From NCBI GenBank assembly GCA_021816625.1, contig JAKAXM010000012.1:1-64000 (forward strand): DNA of 64,000 nt, in the 5' to 3' direction. The position numbers and the translations under genes are program-made. This document shows positions 48,922 through 58,505 of the stretch, piece by piece. This DNA comes from Pseudomonadota bacterium. GTDB taxonomy: Bacteria > Pseudomonadota > Gammaproteobacteria > Acidiferrobacterales > Acidiferrobacteraceae. The first letter of the stretch is position 1; the number at the start of each line of letters is the position of its first letter. The notes beneath the pieces were generated by a model. That model searched no databases. It saw only the letters and a list, made by a program, of their open reading frames with translations, and was not told the DNA's origin.

Positions 48922-50874
48922 ATGCCAAGCGGAACGCAGGCGGAGCGCGCGGCGCTGGTCGAAAGCCCCGCATCCTGGTTCAGCCCGGAGGACATTTACC
49001 TCTTTCGGGAAGGGCGCCACGTTCGGCTCTATGAAAAGCTCGGGGCTCACCCGACTTCCATCGAAGGCCAAGCCGGCGTGCATTTTGCGGTATGGGCGCC
49101 CAATGCGGAGTCGGTGTCAGTCATCGGTGATTTCAATGGCTGGCGTAAGGACTCCCACCCGTTGCGGGTTCGGGATGACGGGTCCGGTATATGGACGGGC
49201 TTTATCGCAAATATGAAGGCCGGCGCTCTCTATAAATACCACTTACGGGCGCGTGGATCCGGCTATGAGGTCGAGAAGGCCGATCCCTTTGCGTTTTGCA
49301 GCGAGCAGCCCCCTAGAACGGCGTCGATCGTCTGTGACCTCGGGTATGGCTGGGGCGACCGGCCGTGGCTCGCGCAACGGGGCGAGAAGTTCGCTTTGAC
49401 GGCACCTGTCAGTATCTACGAGATTCACGCGGGTTCGTGGCGGCGGGTGCCGGAGCAGGGTGGACGCTGGCTCAGCTATAAGGAACTCGCTGCGGTTCTC
49501 CCGGCTTATGTGGCGGATATGGGGTTTACCCATGTCGAGTTGATGCCTCTCACCGAGCATCCCTTCTATGGATCCTGGGGATACCAGACCACGGGTTACT
49601 TTGCAGCGACTGCGCGTTTTGGCCCGCCACGCGATCTGATGGCGCTCGTCGACGCCCTGCACAAGCAAGGTGTCGGCGTCATCTTGGATTGGGTGCCGTC
49701 ACATTTCCCGACCGACCTCCATGGCCTTTCCTATTTCGACGGCACTCATCTCTTCGAGCATGCCGATCCGCGGCGCGGATATCATCCCGAGTGGCACTCG
49801 AGCATATTTAATTACGGACGCCACGAGGTCCGCTCCATACTCATTTCGAGCGCGATTTTCTGGCTGGACCTGTTTCACATGGATGGATTGCGCGTTGATG
49901 GCGTGGCGTCCATGCTCTACCGGGACTATGCGCGCCTCCCCGGGGAGTGGGTACCAAACGCTGCTGGCGGTAAGGAAAACGAGGAAGCCATCCAGTTTTT
50001 GCGGGACCTGAATGAGGCGGTCTATCGGCACTATCCCGATGTCCAGACCATTGCGGAGGAGTCAACGGCCTGGCCCCAGGTCTCGCGCCCGGTCTATACA
50101 GGCGGGCTCGGCTTTGGTTATAAATGGAACATGGGCTGGATGCATGACACCCTTGAATACATGAAACGGGAGCCCGTGTACCGAAAATACCATCAGGGGC
50201 AGCTCACCTTTAGTCTTTGGTACGCCTTCCAGGAAAACTTTGTCTTGCCGCTGTCCCACGACGAGGTGGTGTATGGCAAGGGGTCGTTGATTGGGAAGAT
50301 GCCGGGCGACGATTGGCAAAAGTTCGCGAACTTAAGGCTGCTATTGGCTTACATGTTTTGCCATCCGGGCAAGAAGCTGCTTTTCATGGGCGCCGAATGG
50401 GCCCAGTGGCGCGAGTGGGCGCACGAAGGGAGCCTGGATTGGCACCTGCTCGCGCACGAGACCCATCAGGGTATACAGCGGCTCGTGCGTGATCTCAATG
50501 GGCTTTATCGCCGTGAGCGGTCGTTGCACGCCCGGGATTGCGAGGAGGCCGGCTTTCGTTGGCTCGATAACAGTGACTGGGAACAAAGCGTCATCAGTTT
50601 CTATCGGCTCTCCGCGGAGGACGAGCCGGTGCTCGTGGTGTGTAATTTCACACCCGTGCCGCGGCACAACTACCGACTGGGCGTCATGAGAAGCGGCTAC
50701 TGGCGTGAGTTATTCAATAGCGATGCGCGCGCCTATGGGGGCAGTGGTCAGGGGAACCTCGGTGGGCTAGAGACGGCACCGGTGGCGGCCCATGGCGAAT
50801 TTCAGGCACTGAACCTCGTGTTACCCCCTTTGTCGCTCTTGTGCTTCAAGGCCCCAGCGCGGGCCGGGGGCTAG
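48922..50874 (+). CDS. glgB: 1,4-alpha-glucan branching enzyme
   Basis: A GH13 enzyme, 650 residues, that introduces alpha-1,6 branches into glycogen. It has one CBM48 domain (about residues 45-135, GVHFAVWAPNAESVSVIGDF) but lacks the extra N-terminal N1 domain of the E. coli enzyme. The nucleophile Asp lies in MDGLRVDGVASMLYRDY (about 317-333), the acid Glu in TIAEESTAWP (about 373-382), and LPLSHDEVVYGKGS is intact. The ribosome-binding GGAGGGCAGGG precedes the ATG. glgE follows after 5 bases. Confidence 0.97.
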   Translation: MPSGTQAERAALVESPASWFSPEDIYLFREGRHVRLYEKLGAHPTSIEGQAGVHFAVWAPNAESVSVIGDFNGWRKDSHPLRVRDDGSGIWTGFIANMKAGALYKYHLRARGSGYEVEKADPFAFCSEQPPRTASIVCDLGYGWGDRPWLAQRGEKFALTAPVSIYEIHAGSWRRVPEQGGRWLSYKELAAVLPAYVADMGFTHVELMPLTEHPFYGSWGYQTTGYFAATARFGPPRDLMALVDALHKQGVGVILDWVPSHFPTDLHGLSYFDGTHLFEHADPRRGYHPEWHSSIFNYGRHEVRSILISSAIFWLDLFHMDGLRVDGVASMLYRDYARLPGEWVPNAAGGKENEEAIQFLRDLNEAVYRHYPDVQTIAEESTAWPQVSRPVYTGGLGFGYKWNMGWMHDTLEYMKREPVYRKYHQGQLTFSLWYAFQENFVLPLSHDEVVYGKGSLIGKMPGDDWQKFANLRLLLAYMFCHPGKKLLFMGAEWAQWREWAHEGSLDWHLLAHETHQGIQRLVRDLNGLYRRERSLHARDCEEAGFRWLDNSDWEQSVISFYRLSAEDEPVLVVCNFTPVPRHNYRLGVMRSGYWRELFNSDARAYGGSGQGNLGGLETAPVAAHGEFQALNLVLPPLSLLCFKAPARAGG

Positions 50875-50879
50875 CGTAG

Positions 50880-52889
50880 GTGGCGCGGGGGGCGCAGCGC
50901 GACGCCGGGTCGGGAGACGGGCGCGGCCGGGTCGTCATCGAGGCGGTCACGCCCATGATCGACTGCGGCCGATTTCCGATCAAGCGCGCATTGGGGGATG
51001 AGGTCATAGTGACCGCCGATGTCTTTGCCGACGGTCACGATCGCGTCGCCTGCGAACTCTGGGTGCGCAAACCCCGCGGGCGCGCCTGGAGTCACGCGCG
51101 CATGGTGCCGCTTGGCAATGACAGCTACCAGGGTCGTTTTGAGACCAGCGAGCTCGGCCTCTATACCTACACGGTGCGCGCGCATATCGACCGCTTTGGT
51201 TCCTTGGTCGCAGAGCTCGAGCGCCGGCCCGTCGATGATCCGGATCTGCCGCTTGTCATAGCGCAGGCCGCCGATCTGATCTTGCAGGCGCTCGAGCATG
51301 CCCCGGCGCGCGAGGCGCGGGCCTTGCAGGGCGCGCGGGCGGCGCTCCTTGCCAAAGGCGAGTTCGCCCAAAAGCGTGCCATGCTTTTAGACGAGACCCT
51401 GGCGATGCGAGTCTACCGTTTTACGCCACCCCTCTATGAAACGGTGTTCGAGCGCGAACTCACCGTGCGCGTCGATCCGGCGCGGGCGCGCTTCAGCGCC
51501 TGGTATGAGTTTTTCCCGCGTTCGGTCGGGGGTTCTGGCGGATCGCCCTTGCTGCACGCCAAGGGAATGCTTGCTTATGCCGCGCGCATGGGATTTGACG
51601 TCGTCTATCTACCACCCCTTTCACCGATCGGCGAGCAACTGCGCAAGGGACCCAATAATAGTATGAGTCAAAGCCCCGCAGACGTCGGCAGCCCCTGGGC
51701 TATAGGGAGCCGCAAGGGGGGGCACAAGACAATATCTCCTGATCTCGGGACGCTTGCCGATTTTCGGGACTTTTGCGCCGAGGCGGCCCGTCTAAGTCTA
51801 GCCGTGGCCGTCGACATCGCCTTTCAGTGTGCGCCGGATCATCCTTATGTAAAGGAGCACCCTGATTGGTTCCGGCATCGCCCGGATGGAAGCATACAGT
51901 ATGCGGAAAACCCGCCAAAGAAGTACCAGGACATCTATCCTCTAGATTTCGAGACTGAGGATTGGCAAGCACTGTGGCAGGAGTTAAAGAGCGTCATACT
52001 GTTTTGGATCGCCGAGGGCATCCGCATCTTCCGTGTCGATAATCCTCACACGAAGGCCTTTACGTTCTGGGAATGGCTGATCGCAGACATCAAGTCCACC
52101 TATCCCGATGTATTGTTCCTCGCAGAGGCCTTCACGCGGCCCAAGGTGATGCATAGGCTTGCGAAGCTCGGATTCACCCATTCCTACACCTACTTTACGT
52201 GGCGCAATACAAAGCATGAGCTCACCGAATACTTCACGGCGCTGACGCAAAGTCCGGAACGGGATTATTTTCGTCCCCACGTCTGGCCCAATACACCGGA
52301 CATACTTCCAGGTTATCTCCAGCACGCCCCTCGCGCGGCCTTCATCATCCGCCTGGTTCTGGCGGCCACCTTGAGCGCCAACTATGGGATCTACGGACCG
52401 GCCTTCGAGCTCATGGAGTCCGAACCGCGCGAAAGCGGCAGCGAGGAATATCGTGATTCCGAAAAATATCAGTGCCGGCAATGGGACATAGAGCGCCGCG
52501 ATAGTCTCTCCGAGCTCATCGCCCGGGTAAACCACATCCGTCGTACGAACGGGGCCTTGCAGTCGGATCGGAACCTGCTCTTTCATCCGGTCGACAACGA
52601 TCAGCTGATCTGCTACAGCAAGGCATCGGATGACGGAATATCGCTCGTACTAGTGGTCGTCAATCTCGACCCGCATCACCGGCAGGCCGGTTGGATCGAT
52701 TGGCAGGTGCCATCGGCCGATGGCCTGGCCGCCCGGCCCGTGCAAATGCACGATCTTCTTTCTGACGCCCGGTATTTGTGGACCGGTGGGCGCCACTACG
52801 TGGATATATCTCCGCAGCAGATGCCGGCCCACATCCTGTGCCTGCGGGGCTATGTGGGCCGGGAGAACGACTTTGATTACTACCGTTAG
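50880..52889 (+). CDS. glgE: Alpha-1,4-glucan:maltose-1-phosphate maltosyltransferase
   Basis: GlgE extends alpha-1,4-glucan with maltose units from maltose 1-phosphate; GH13_3, 669 residues. The N-terminal start VTPMIDCGRFPIKRALGD (about residues 23-40) is diagnostic. The catalytic nucleophile lies in IFRVDNPHTKAFTFWEW (about 384-400) and the acid in LFLAEAFTRPKVMHRL (about 412-427), and the PNTPDILPGYL segment follows. The start is GTG at 50880, right after glgB, a family-like N-terminal length. treS-mak begins 7 bases after its stop. Confidence 0.96.
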   Translation: MARGAQRDAGSGDGRGRVVIEAVTPMIDCGRFPIKRALGDEVIVTADVFADGHDRVACELWVRKPRGRAWSHARMVPLGNDSYQGRFETSELGLYTYTVRAHIDRFGSLVAELERRPVDDPDLPLVIAQAADLILQALEHAPAREARALQGARAALLAKGEFAQKRAMLLDETLAMRVYRFTPPLYETVFERELTVRVDPARARFSAWYEFFPRSVGGSGGSPLLHAKGMLAYAARMGFDVVYLPPLSPIGEQLRKGPNNSMSQSPADVGSPWAIGSRKGGHKTISPDLGTLADFRDFCAEAARLSLAVAVDIAFQCAPDHPYVKEHPDWFRHRPDGSIQYAENPPKKYQDIYPLDFETEDWQALWQELKSVILFWIAEGIRIFRVDNPHTKAFTFWEWLIADIKSTYPDVLFLAEAFTRPKVMHRLAKLGFTHSYTYFTWRNTKHELTEYFTALTQSPERDYFRPHVWPNTPDILPGYLQHAPRAAFIIRLVLAATLSANYGIYGPAFELMESEPRESGSEEYRDSEKYQCRQWDIERRDSLSELIARVNHIRRTNGALQSDRNLLFHPVDNDQLICYSKASDDGISLVLVVVNLDPHHRQAGWIDWQVPSADGLAARPVQMHDLLSDARYLWTGGRHYVDISPQQMPAHILCLRGYVGRENDFDYYR

Positions 52890-52896
52890 GCGCGCC

Positions 52897-55800
52897 ATGC
52901 AGAAAAAACCGAAAGCCGAGGTGTCGCGCATCGCCGATGACCCATTGTGGTACAAAGACGCGGTCATTTATGAATTGCATGTCCGGGCGTTCTATGACGG
53001 CAATGGTGATGGCATCGGGGACTTCGTGGGTCTTAGCGAGAAGCTCGACTATCTGCAAGACCTGGGGGTCGATACGATCTGGGTGTTGCCGTTTTACCCA
53101 TCACCCATGCGTGACGATGGTTACGATATATCGGATTACCGTAATGTCCATCCGGACTATGGGACACGGCGCGATTTTCTGCATTTCGTGCGTGCGGCCC
53201 ATGAGCGGGGCCTGCGTGTCATCACGGAACTCGTCATCAATCATACCTCCGACGAGCACCCTTGGTTTCAGGCGGCCCGCCGCGCCCCCGTGGGATCGCA
53301 AAAGCGCGACTTCTATGTGTGGAGCGACACGGTCAAGAAATTCGAAGACACGCGTATCATTTTTACGGACTCCGAGAAATCGAACTGGGCCTGGGATGAC
53401 GTTGCGGACGCCTATTATTGGCATCGCTTCTTCGTTCATCAGCCGGATCTTAACCATAATAACCCGCGAGTCGTTAAGGCCGTAGTTCGTGTCATGGAGT
53501 TTTGGCTGAGTTTAGGGGTCGACGGCCTGCGTCTGGATGCCATCCCTTACTTATGCGTCCGGGAAGGAACGAACAACGAAAACCTCCCCGAGACGCACGC
53601 CGTGGTGCGCTATATGCGATCGGTGATCGATAGCCGTTACCGTAACCGTATGCTTCTAGCCGAGGCCAATCAGTGGCCGGAAGATGTGCGTGATTACTTT
53701 GGGAACGGCGATGAATGCCATATGGCCTACCATTTCCCCTTGATGCCGCGCATGTATATGGCGATTGCGCAGGAGGATCGCCACCCCATCGTGGAGATCA
53801 TGAAGCAGACGCCCGACATACCCGACAGTTGCCAGTGGGCGATATTCCTTCGCAACCATGACGAACTGACGCTCGAGATGGTCACGAATAAAGAACGTGA
53901 CTACATGTATCAAATGTACGCCGCTGATCGCAAGGCGCGGTTGAACCTTGGCATCCGTCGCCGGCTCGCCCCCCTCATGGACAATGATTACGACAAGATC
54001 CGACTCATGAATAGTTTGCTGCTATCCATGCCCGGCTCGCCCATCATTTATTACGGCGATGAGATCGGTATGGGCGACAACATCTATTTGGGCGACCGTA
54101 ACGGGGTGCGGACACCGATGCAGTGGAGCCCGGACCGCAACGCAGGCTTTTCGCGCGCCGATCCTCAGCGGCTGTTTTTGCCGCCGATCATGGATGCCGT
54201 GTACGGATATGGTGCAGTCAATGTGGAGGCGCAGGCCCGCGACCCCTCGTCGCTTCTGAACTGGATGCGGCGCATGTTGGCGATACGCAAAGGCACCCGG
54301 GTCTTTGGTCGCGGGACCCTTAACTTTCTGGAGCCCGGCAATCGCAAGATCCTTGCATACCTGCGCGCGCTGGGCGATGAGACGATCCTGTGCGTAGCCA
54401 ACCTGTCGCGCTCCGCGCAGCCCGTGGAGCTCGACCTCTCGGCCTACAAGGGGCGGGTCCCCGTGGAGCTGATCGGGCGTACGCCATTTCCGCCGATCGG
54501 CGAACTGCCTTATCTCCTTACCCTTCACGGTCATGGTTTCTACTGGTTTCGGCTGGCCTTGGACGGCGAGGTGCCGGCGTGGCATGAAGAGCGTCTGCCG
54601 CCGGATGAGCTCCCGCTCCTCGTACTTTTCGATGGTTGGCGCAGCCTGTTCCGGGAGCGGGTCGTGCCGTGGCGGTCGGCCATGGCCGACCGGGTCCGCG
54701 CGCAATGGGAGCAGGATGCCCTGGCACGTTTTATAAGGGCCCAGCGTTGGTATGCCGAAAAGGGCGCAGGCCCCTTGCGGATCGCCATGACCGAGACCGC
54801 GGAATGGGTGGGGGGCGACAATCGCTTCTTTTTCACGCTCGTGGACGTCGACGCCGGTTTGGGTCCGACGCGTTATTTTGTTCCGGTCTCCTTGGTATGG
54901 GAGACCGACCACGAGACCCGCATGCGCTCCCTTTTGCCGCTTGCCATGGCCCGTGTCCGGCAACAGGCGGCGCTCGGGGTGCTGGGCGATGCCTTCGCCG
55001 ACGATGTCTTTTGCCGGAGCGTGGTAGCCGCCATCCGCGATCGCTTGCGTCTGCCGGCAGAGGCCGGCACGGTTCAGGGTGTCCCGGTCGGTCCTGAGAT
55101 CGTCTTGCGTCCCGATGAGCCCGTCCATAGGCCGAGTACCCACAGCACGAATACCGCAGTCGCGATCGGCGACCACCTGTTTCTCAAGGGTTACCGTAGG
55201 TTGCAGGAAGGCGTAAACCCGGAGGCGGAGATGGGCCGATTCTTGTGCGAGGTTATCGGGTTTGCCCACACAGTCCCCGTGCTCGGGACGCTCGAGTACC
55301 GCAGTAGCGCGGGGGTCCCCATGACCCTTGCCTTGCTGCAATCCTACATCGAAAACCAGGGCGACTGCTGGAGCTATACGCTGAACTATCTCGAGAACCA
55401 CCTTGAGCTCTGCCGGAACGCGAGTGGCCTGCCCTCCGACGAGGAGGATGCCCATGGCGGTTATCTCGCCCTTGTGCGCACGCTCGCCTTGCGCACCGCG
55501 CAGATGCATCTGGGTCTTGCCACTCCCACGGGCGACGCGGCATTCGATCCGGAACCCTTGACGGCGGCCGATGGAGATCGATGGGTCGCGCGGGTGCGCG
55601 CCGAGATCGATGAGACGCTGGCCATGCTGACGGCTCGTCTGCCGACTTTGCCACCCGAGGCGCAGGGTGATGCACATGCGTTGCTAGCCGTGCGCGACCA
55701 AATGCTCGGGAAGGCTGTCTTGGAGGAGGCCACGCAGGGACAGAAGATTCGTTACCACGGCGATTACCATCTGGGCCAGGTCTTATTGCAGAAAAACGAT

Positions 55801-56226
55801 TTCGCGATCACCGATTTCGAAGGTGAGCCGGGACGGCCGATTGCGGAGCGGCGCCAAAAAAACACGCCCATTCGTGATGTTGCCGGGATGTTGCGGTCCT
55901 TCAATTATGCCGCGTATACGGCCCTTGACAGCGTGACGCTGGGCCAGGCGGAGTCTGCCGCGGCCCTGCTCCCCCATGCCCGAGCCTGGGAAACGGCGGT
56001 GGCACGGGCCTTTGTGGCCGCCTATGAGACGGCCATGGCCGGCACGTCGCTATGGCCATGCTTTGCGCAGGCCCGGGAGTGGCTGAACCTCTTCGTGCTC
56101 GAGAAGGCCTTCTATGAACTGCGCTATGAGATGAACAATCGGCCGCAAAACGTAGCAATCCCGCTGCGTGGGCTCCTGCACCCGGTGATCTCCCGGGATA
56201 CCGATACGGGAGCGGTCGATTCCTAG
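52897..56226 (+). CDS. treS: Trehalose synthase-maltokinase fusion
   Basis: A 1109-residue two-domain enzyme. The N-terminal GH13 trehalose synthase (about residues 1-560) interconverts trehalose and maltose; ELHVRAFYDGNGDGIGDF, DGLRLDAIPYLCVREGT, LLAEANQWPEDV and FLRNHDELTLEMV are conserved. The C-terminal kinase-like half (about 610-1100) phosphorylates maltose at C1 with ATP; the catalytic HGDYHLGQVLL and FEGEPGRPIAERRQKN are present. Fusion lets maltose pass straight to the kinase, whose product feeds GlgE next door. The open frame upstream to 52720 lies inside glgE; the ATG at 52897 is the family start. Confidence 0.96.
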   Translation: MQKKPKAEVSRIADDPLWYKDAVIYELHVRAFYDGNGDGIGDFVGLSEKLDYLQDLGVDTIWVLPFYPSPMRDDGYDISDYRNVHPDYGTRRDFLHFVRAAHERGLRVITELVINHTSDEHPWFQAARRAPVGSQKRDFYVWSDTVKKFEDTRIIFTDSEKSNWAWDDVADAYYWHRFFVHQPDLNHNNPRVVKAVVRVMEFWLSLGVDGLRLDAIPYLCVREGTNNENLPETHAVVRYMRSVIDSRYRNRMLLAEANQWPEDVRDYFGNGDECHMAYHFPLMPRMYMAIAQEDRHPIVEIMKQTPDIPDSCQWAIFLRNHDELTLEMVTNKERDYMYQMYAADRKARLNLGIRRRLAPLMDNDYDKIRLMNSLLLSMPGSPIIYYGDEIGMGDNIYLGDRNGVRTPMQWSPDRNAGFSRADPQRLFLPPIMDAVYGYGAVNVEAQARDPSSLLNWMRRMLAIRKGTRVFGRGTLNFLEPGNRKILAYLRALGDETILCVANLSRSAQPVELDLSAYKGRVPVELIGRTPFPPIGELPYLLTLHGHGFYWFRLALDGEVPAWHEERLPPDELPLLVLFDGWRSLFRERVVPWRSAMADRVRAQWEQDALARFIRAQRWYAEKGAGPLRIAMTETAEWVGGDNRFFFTLVDVDAGLGPTRYFVPVSLVWETDHETRMRSLLPLAMARVRQQAALGVLGDAFADDVFCRSVVAAIRDRLRLPAEAGTVQGVPVGPEIVLRPDEPVHRPSTHSTNTAVAIGDHLFLKGYRRLQEGVNPEAEMGRFLCEVIGFAHTVPVLGTLEYRSSAGVPMTLALLQSYIENQGDCWSYTLNYLENHLELCRNASGLPSDEEDAHGGYLALVRTLALRTAQMHLGLATPTGDAAFDPEPLTAADGDRWVARVRAEIDETLAMLTARLPTLPPEAQGDAHALLAVRDQMLGKAVLEEATQGQKIRYHGDYHLGQVLLQKNDFAITDFEGEPGRPIAERRQKNTPIRDVAGMLRSFNYAAYTALDSVTLGQAESAAALLPHARAWETAVARAFVAAYETAMAGTSLWPCFAQAREWLNLFVLEKAFYELRYEMNNRPQNVAIPLRGLLHPVISRDTDTGAVDS

Positions 56227-56294
56227 ATGCTGGGTGGGCGGCGTCGGCGTCTGATGGACCCGGGGCCTCGAAGGCATTCAAAAGAGGGATGGCA

Positions 56295-58475
56295 ATGACG
56301 GTAAATGAGGAGCGGCTGCGCGGGGCGGGGCGGTCGTCTGGGCGGTTTGCCGTGTGGCCTGGCCGGCCCTATCCGCTGGGGGCGACCTGGGATGGCGAGG
56401 GGGTGAACTTTGCGTTATTTTCAGAGCACGCAGAAGGTGTCGAGTTATGCCTCTTTGCCGAAGACGGGCGCCAGGAGACCGCGCGCATCCCTTTGCGCTG
56501 GCAGACCGACCAGGTGTGGCACTGTTACCTCCCGGAGGCGCGCCCCGGTTGGCTCTATGGGTACCGGGTCTATGGTCCCTACGATCCCAAGAACGGCCAC
56601 CGGTTCAACGCCAACAAGCTCCTGCTCGACCCCTACGCCAAGGCGATTGCTGGGCAGTTGCGCTGGAATAACGCCGATTTTGCCTATCGTGTCGGCCATC
56701 GCCACGAAGATCTCTCGTTCGACCGCACCAATAACGCGCCCTTCATGCCCAAGTCGCGGGTCGTCGAGTCGGCGTTCAGTTGGGGCGACGACCGGCTGTT
56801 ACGGACGCCCTGGCACGACACCATTATCTACGAACTGCATGTCAAAGGCTTCACCTATCAGCACCCCCTGGTGCCGCATGGCTTGCGGGGGACTTATGCC
56901 GGGTTGGGTTCGGCGCGCGTCATAGAGTACTTGAAGACCCTTGGCGTGACCGCAGTCGAGCTCATGCCGGTACATGCCTTCATCGATGACCGCCATCTGG
57001 TCGAGCGCGGCCTGCGCAATTACTGGGGCTACAACTCGATTGGATTCTTTGCCCCCGATTCCCGTTATTCGGCAAGCGGCGAGGTGGCGGAGTTCAAAAC
57101 CATGGTCAAGGCCTTCCACTCTAATGGTATCGAGGTCATTCTGGATGTCGTATACAACCATACGGCCGAAGGCAATCACATGGGCCCGACCCTGTCGTTC
57201 AAGGGGATAGACAACTTGTCCTATTACCGCTTGAGCCCGGCTGACCCCCGTTATTACATGGATTTCACTGGCTGTGGCAATACGCTCAATATGATCCATC
57301 CACGCGTTCTGCAGCTCATCATGGACTCCCTGCGTTACTGGGTTCTCGATATGCACGTCGATGGTTTTCGGTTCGACCTTGCCTCTACGCTCGCGCGCGA
57401 GCTGCACGACGTAAACCGGCTATCGGCCTTTTTCGATATCATCCACCAGGATCCGGTCTTGTCGCAGGTCAAGCTCATTGCCGAGCCATGGGATCTGGGG
57501 GAGGGCGGTTATCAGGTCGGCAACTTTCCCGTGGGCTGGACGGAATGGAACGGCAAATATCGGGATGCAGTGCGCGCCTACTGGAAGGGGGAGGGCGGCG
57601 TGATCGGGGAGCTTGCGTACCGGCTGACCGGTTCGAGCGATCTCTACGGTCATGGCGGGCGTAACCCCTACGCATCGATCAATTTCGTGACGGCGCATGA
57701 CGGATTTACCCTACAAGACCTCGTCAGTTACAACACCAAGCATAACGAATCGAATGGGGAGGACAATCGCGACGGGACGGATAACAACCTATCCTGGAAT
57801 TGCGGGATCGAGGGCCCGACGGACGATCCCAAGGTGCGGACCTTGCGGGCCCAGCAGAAGCGCAACATGATCGCGACCCTCCTTCTCTCTCAGGGCGTCC
57901 CCATGATCTTGGCTGGCGATGAGATCGGGCGTACGCAGCGCGGCAACAATAACGCCTACTGTCATGACGATGCGCTAAATTGGGTGAACTGGGAACTCAC
58001 GCCCGAAGAGCACGAATTCATGAGTTTCGTGCAGCACGTAATCCAGATCAAGCAGGCACATAAGGTCTTTCGCCGGCGCTCGTTTTTTCAGGGCCGGCGG
58101 CTGCGCGGCGGAGACATCAAGGACATAACGTGGTTGAAACCAGACGCGACCGAGATGACTGACGAGGAATGGCAGCAGGCGTTCGCGCGCTGCCTGGGCT
58201 TGTTCCTGGCGGGCGAAGGGCTGGAGGAATGTGATGAAAAGGGGCGCATGATAGGCGATGTCGATTTTCTGTGGCTCTTGAACGCCCATCATGAAGAGAT
58301 CCCGTTCATGCTCCCCAGGAATCGGGTATTCGGATGGCAGGTCGAGATCGATACGAGTTATGCCGGGCAGACGGCCCCGGTCGGGACGGTCATAACGACC
58401 GGAAGCTATCCACTGCAAGGGCGCTCGCTCGTGCTATTGCGCGCGGCTGCGCCCGACCGGCGGGCGGGGGCGTAG
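56295..58475 (+). CDS. glgX: Glycogen debranching enzyme
   Basis: A GH13_11 isoamylase-type enzyme, 726 residues, that hydrolyses alpha-1,6 branches, favouring outer chains shortened by phosphorylase. CBM48 (about residues 15-110, YPLGATWDGEGVNFALFSEHA), the nucleophile Asp in HVDGFRFDLASTLAREL, the acid Glu in KLIAEPWDLGEGGYQ and the FVTAHDGFTLQDLV segment are conserved. An ATG at 56289 touches the AGAGGG ribosome-binding site; the one at 56295 is spaced correctly, so I chose it. Beyond glycogen recycling, its linear chains are the ideal substrate for treY nearby. Confidence 0.95.
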   Translation: MTVNEERLRGAGRSSGRFAVWPGRPYPLGATWDGEGVNFALFSEHAEGVELCLFAEDGRQETARIPLRWQTDQVWHCYLPEARPGWLYGYRVYGPYDPKNGHRFNANKLLLDPYAKAIAGQLRWNNADFAYRVGHRHEDLSFDRTNNAPFMPKSRVVESAFSWGDDRLLRTPWHDTIIYELHVKGFTYQHPLVPHGLRGTYAGLGSARVIEYLKTLGVTAVELMPVHAFIDDRHLVERGLRNYWGYNSIGFFAPDSRYSASGEVAEFKTMVKAFHSNGIEVILDVVYNHTAEGNHMGPTLSFKGIDNLSYYRLSPADPRYYMDFTGCGNTLNMIHPRVLQLIMDSLRYWVLDMHVDGFRFDLASTLARELHDVNRLSAFFDIIHQDPVLSQVKLIAEPWDLGEGGYQVGNFPVGWTEWNGKYRDAVRAYWKGEGGVIGELAYRLTGSSDLYGHGGRNPYASINFVTAHDGFTLQDLVSYNTKHNESNGEDNRDGTDNNLSWNCGIEGPTDDPKVRTLRAQQKRNMIATLLLSQGVPMILAGDEIGRTQRGNNNAYCHDDALNWVNWELTPEEHEFMSFVQHVIQIKQAHKVFRRRSFFQGRRLRGGDIKDITWLKPDATEMTDEEWQQAFARCLGLFLAGEGLEECDEKGRMIGDVDFLWLLNAHHEEIPFMLPRNRVFGWQVEIDTSYAGQTAPVGTVITTGSYPLQGRSLVLLRAAAPDRRAGA

Positions 58476-58505
58476 GCGATTGGATCCGGTGGGCGGGTAA
58501 AGGCT

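Noticed and set aside
54022-55677. Long minus-strand open frame (551 codons) inside treS-mak
   Set aside because: It is antisense to a fully conserved fusion enzyme and shows no family motif; long antisense frames are expected at this GC content.
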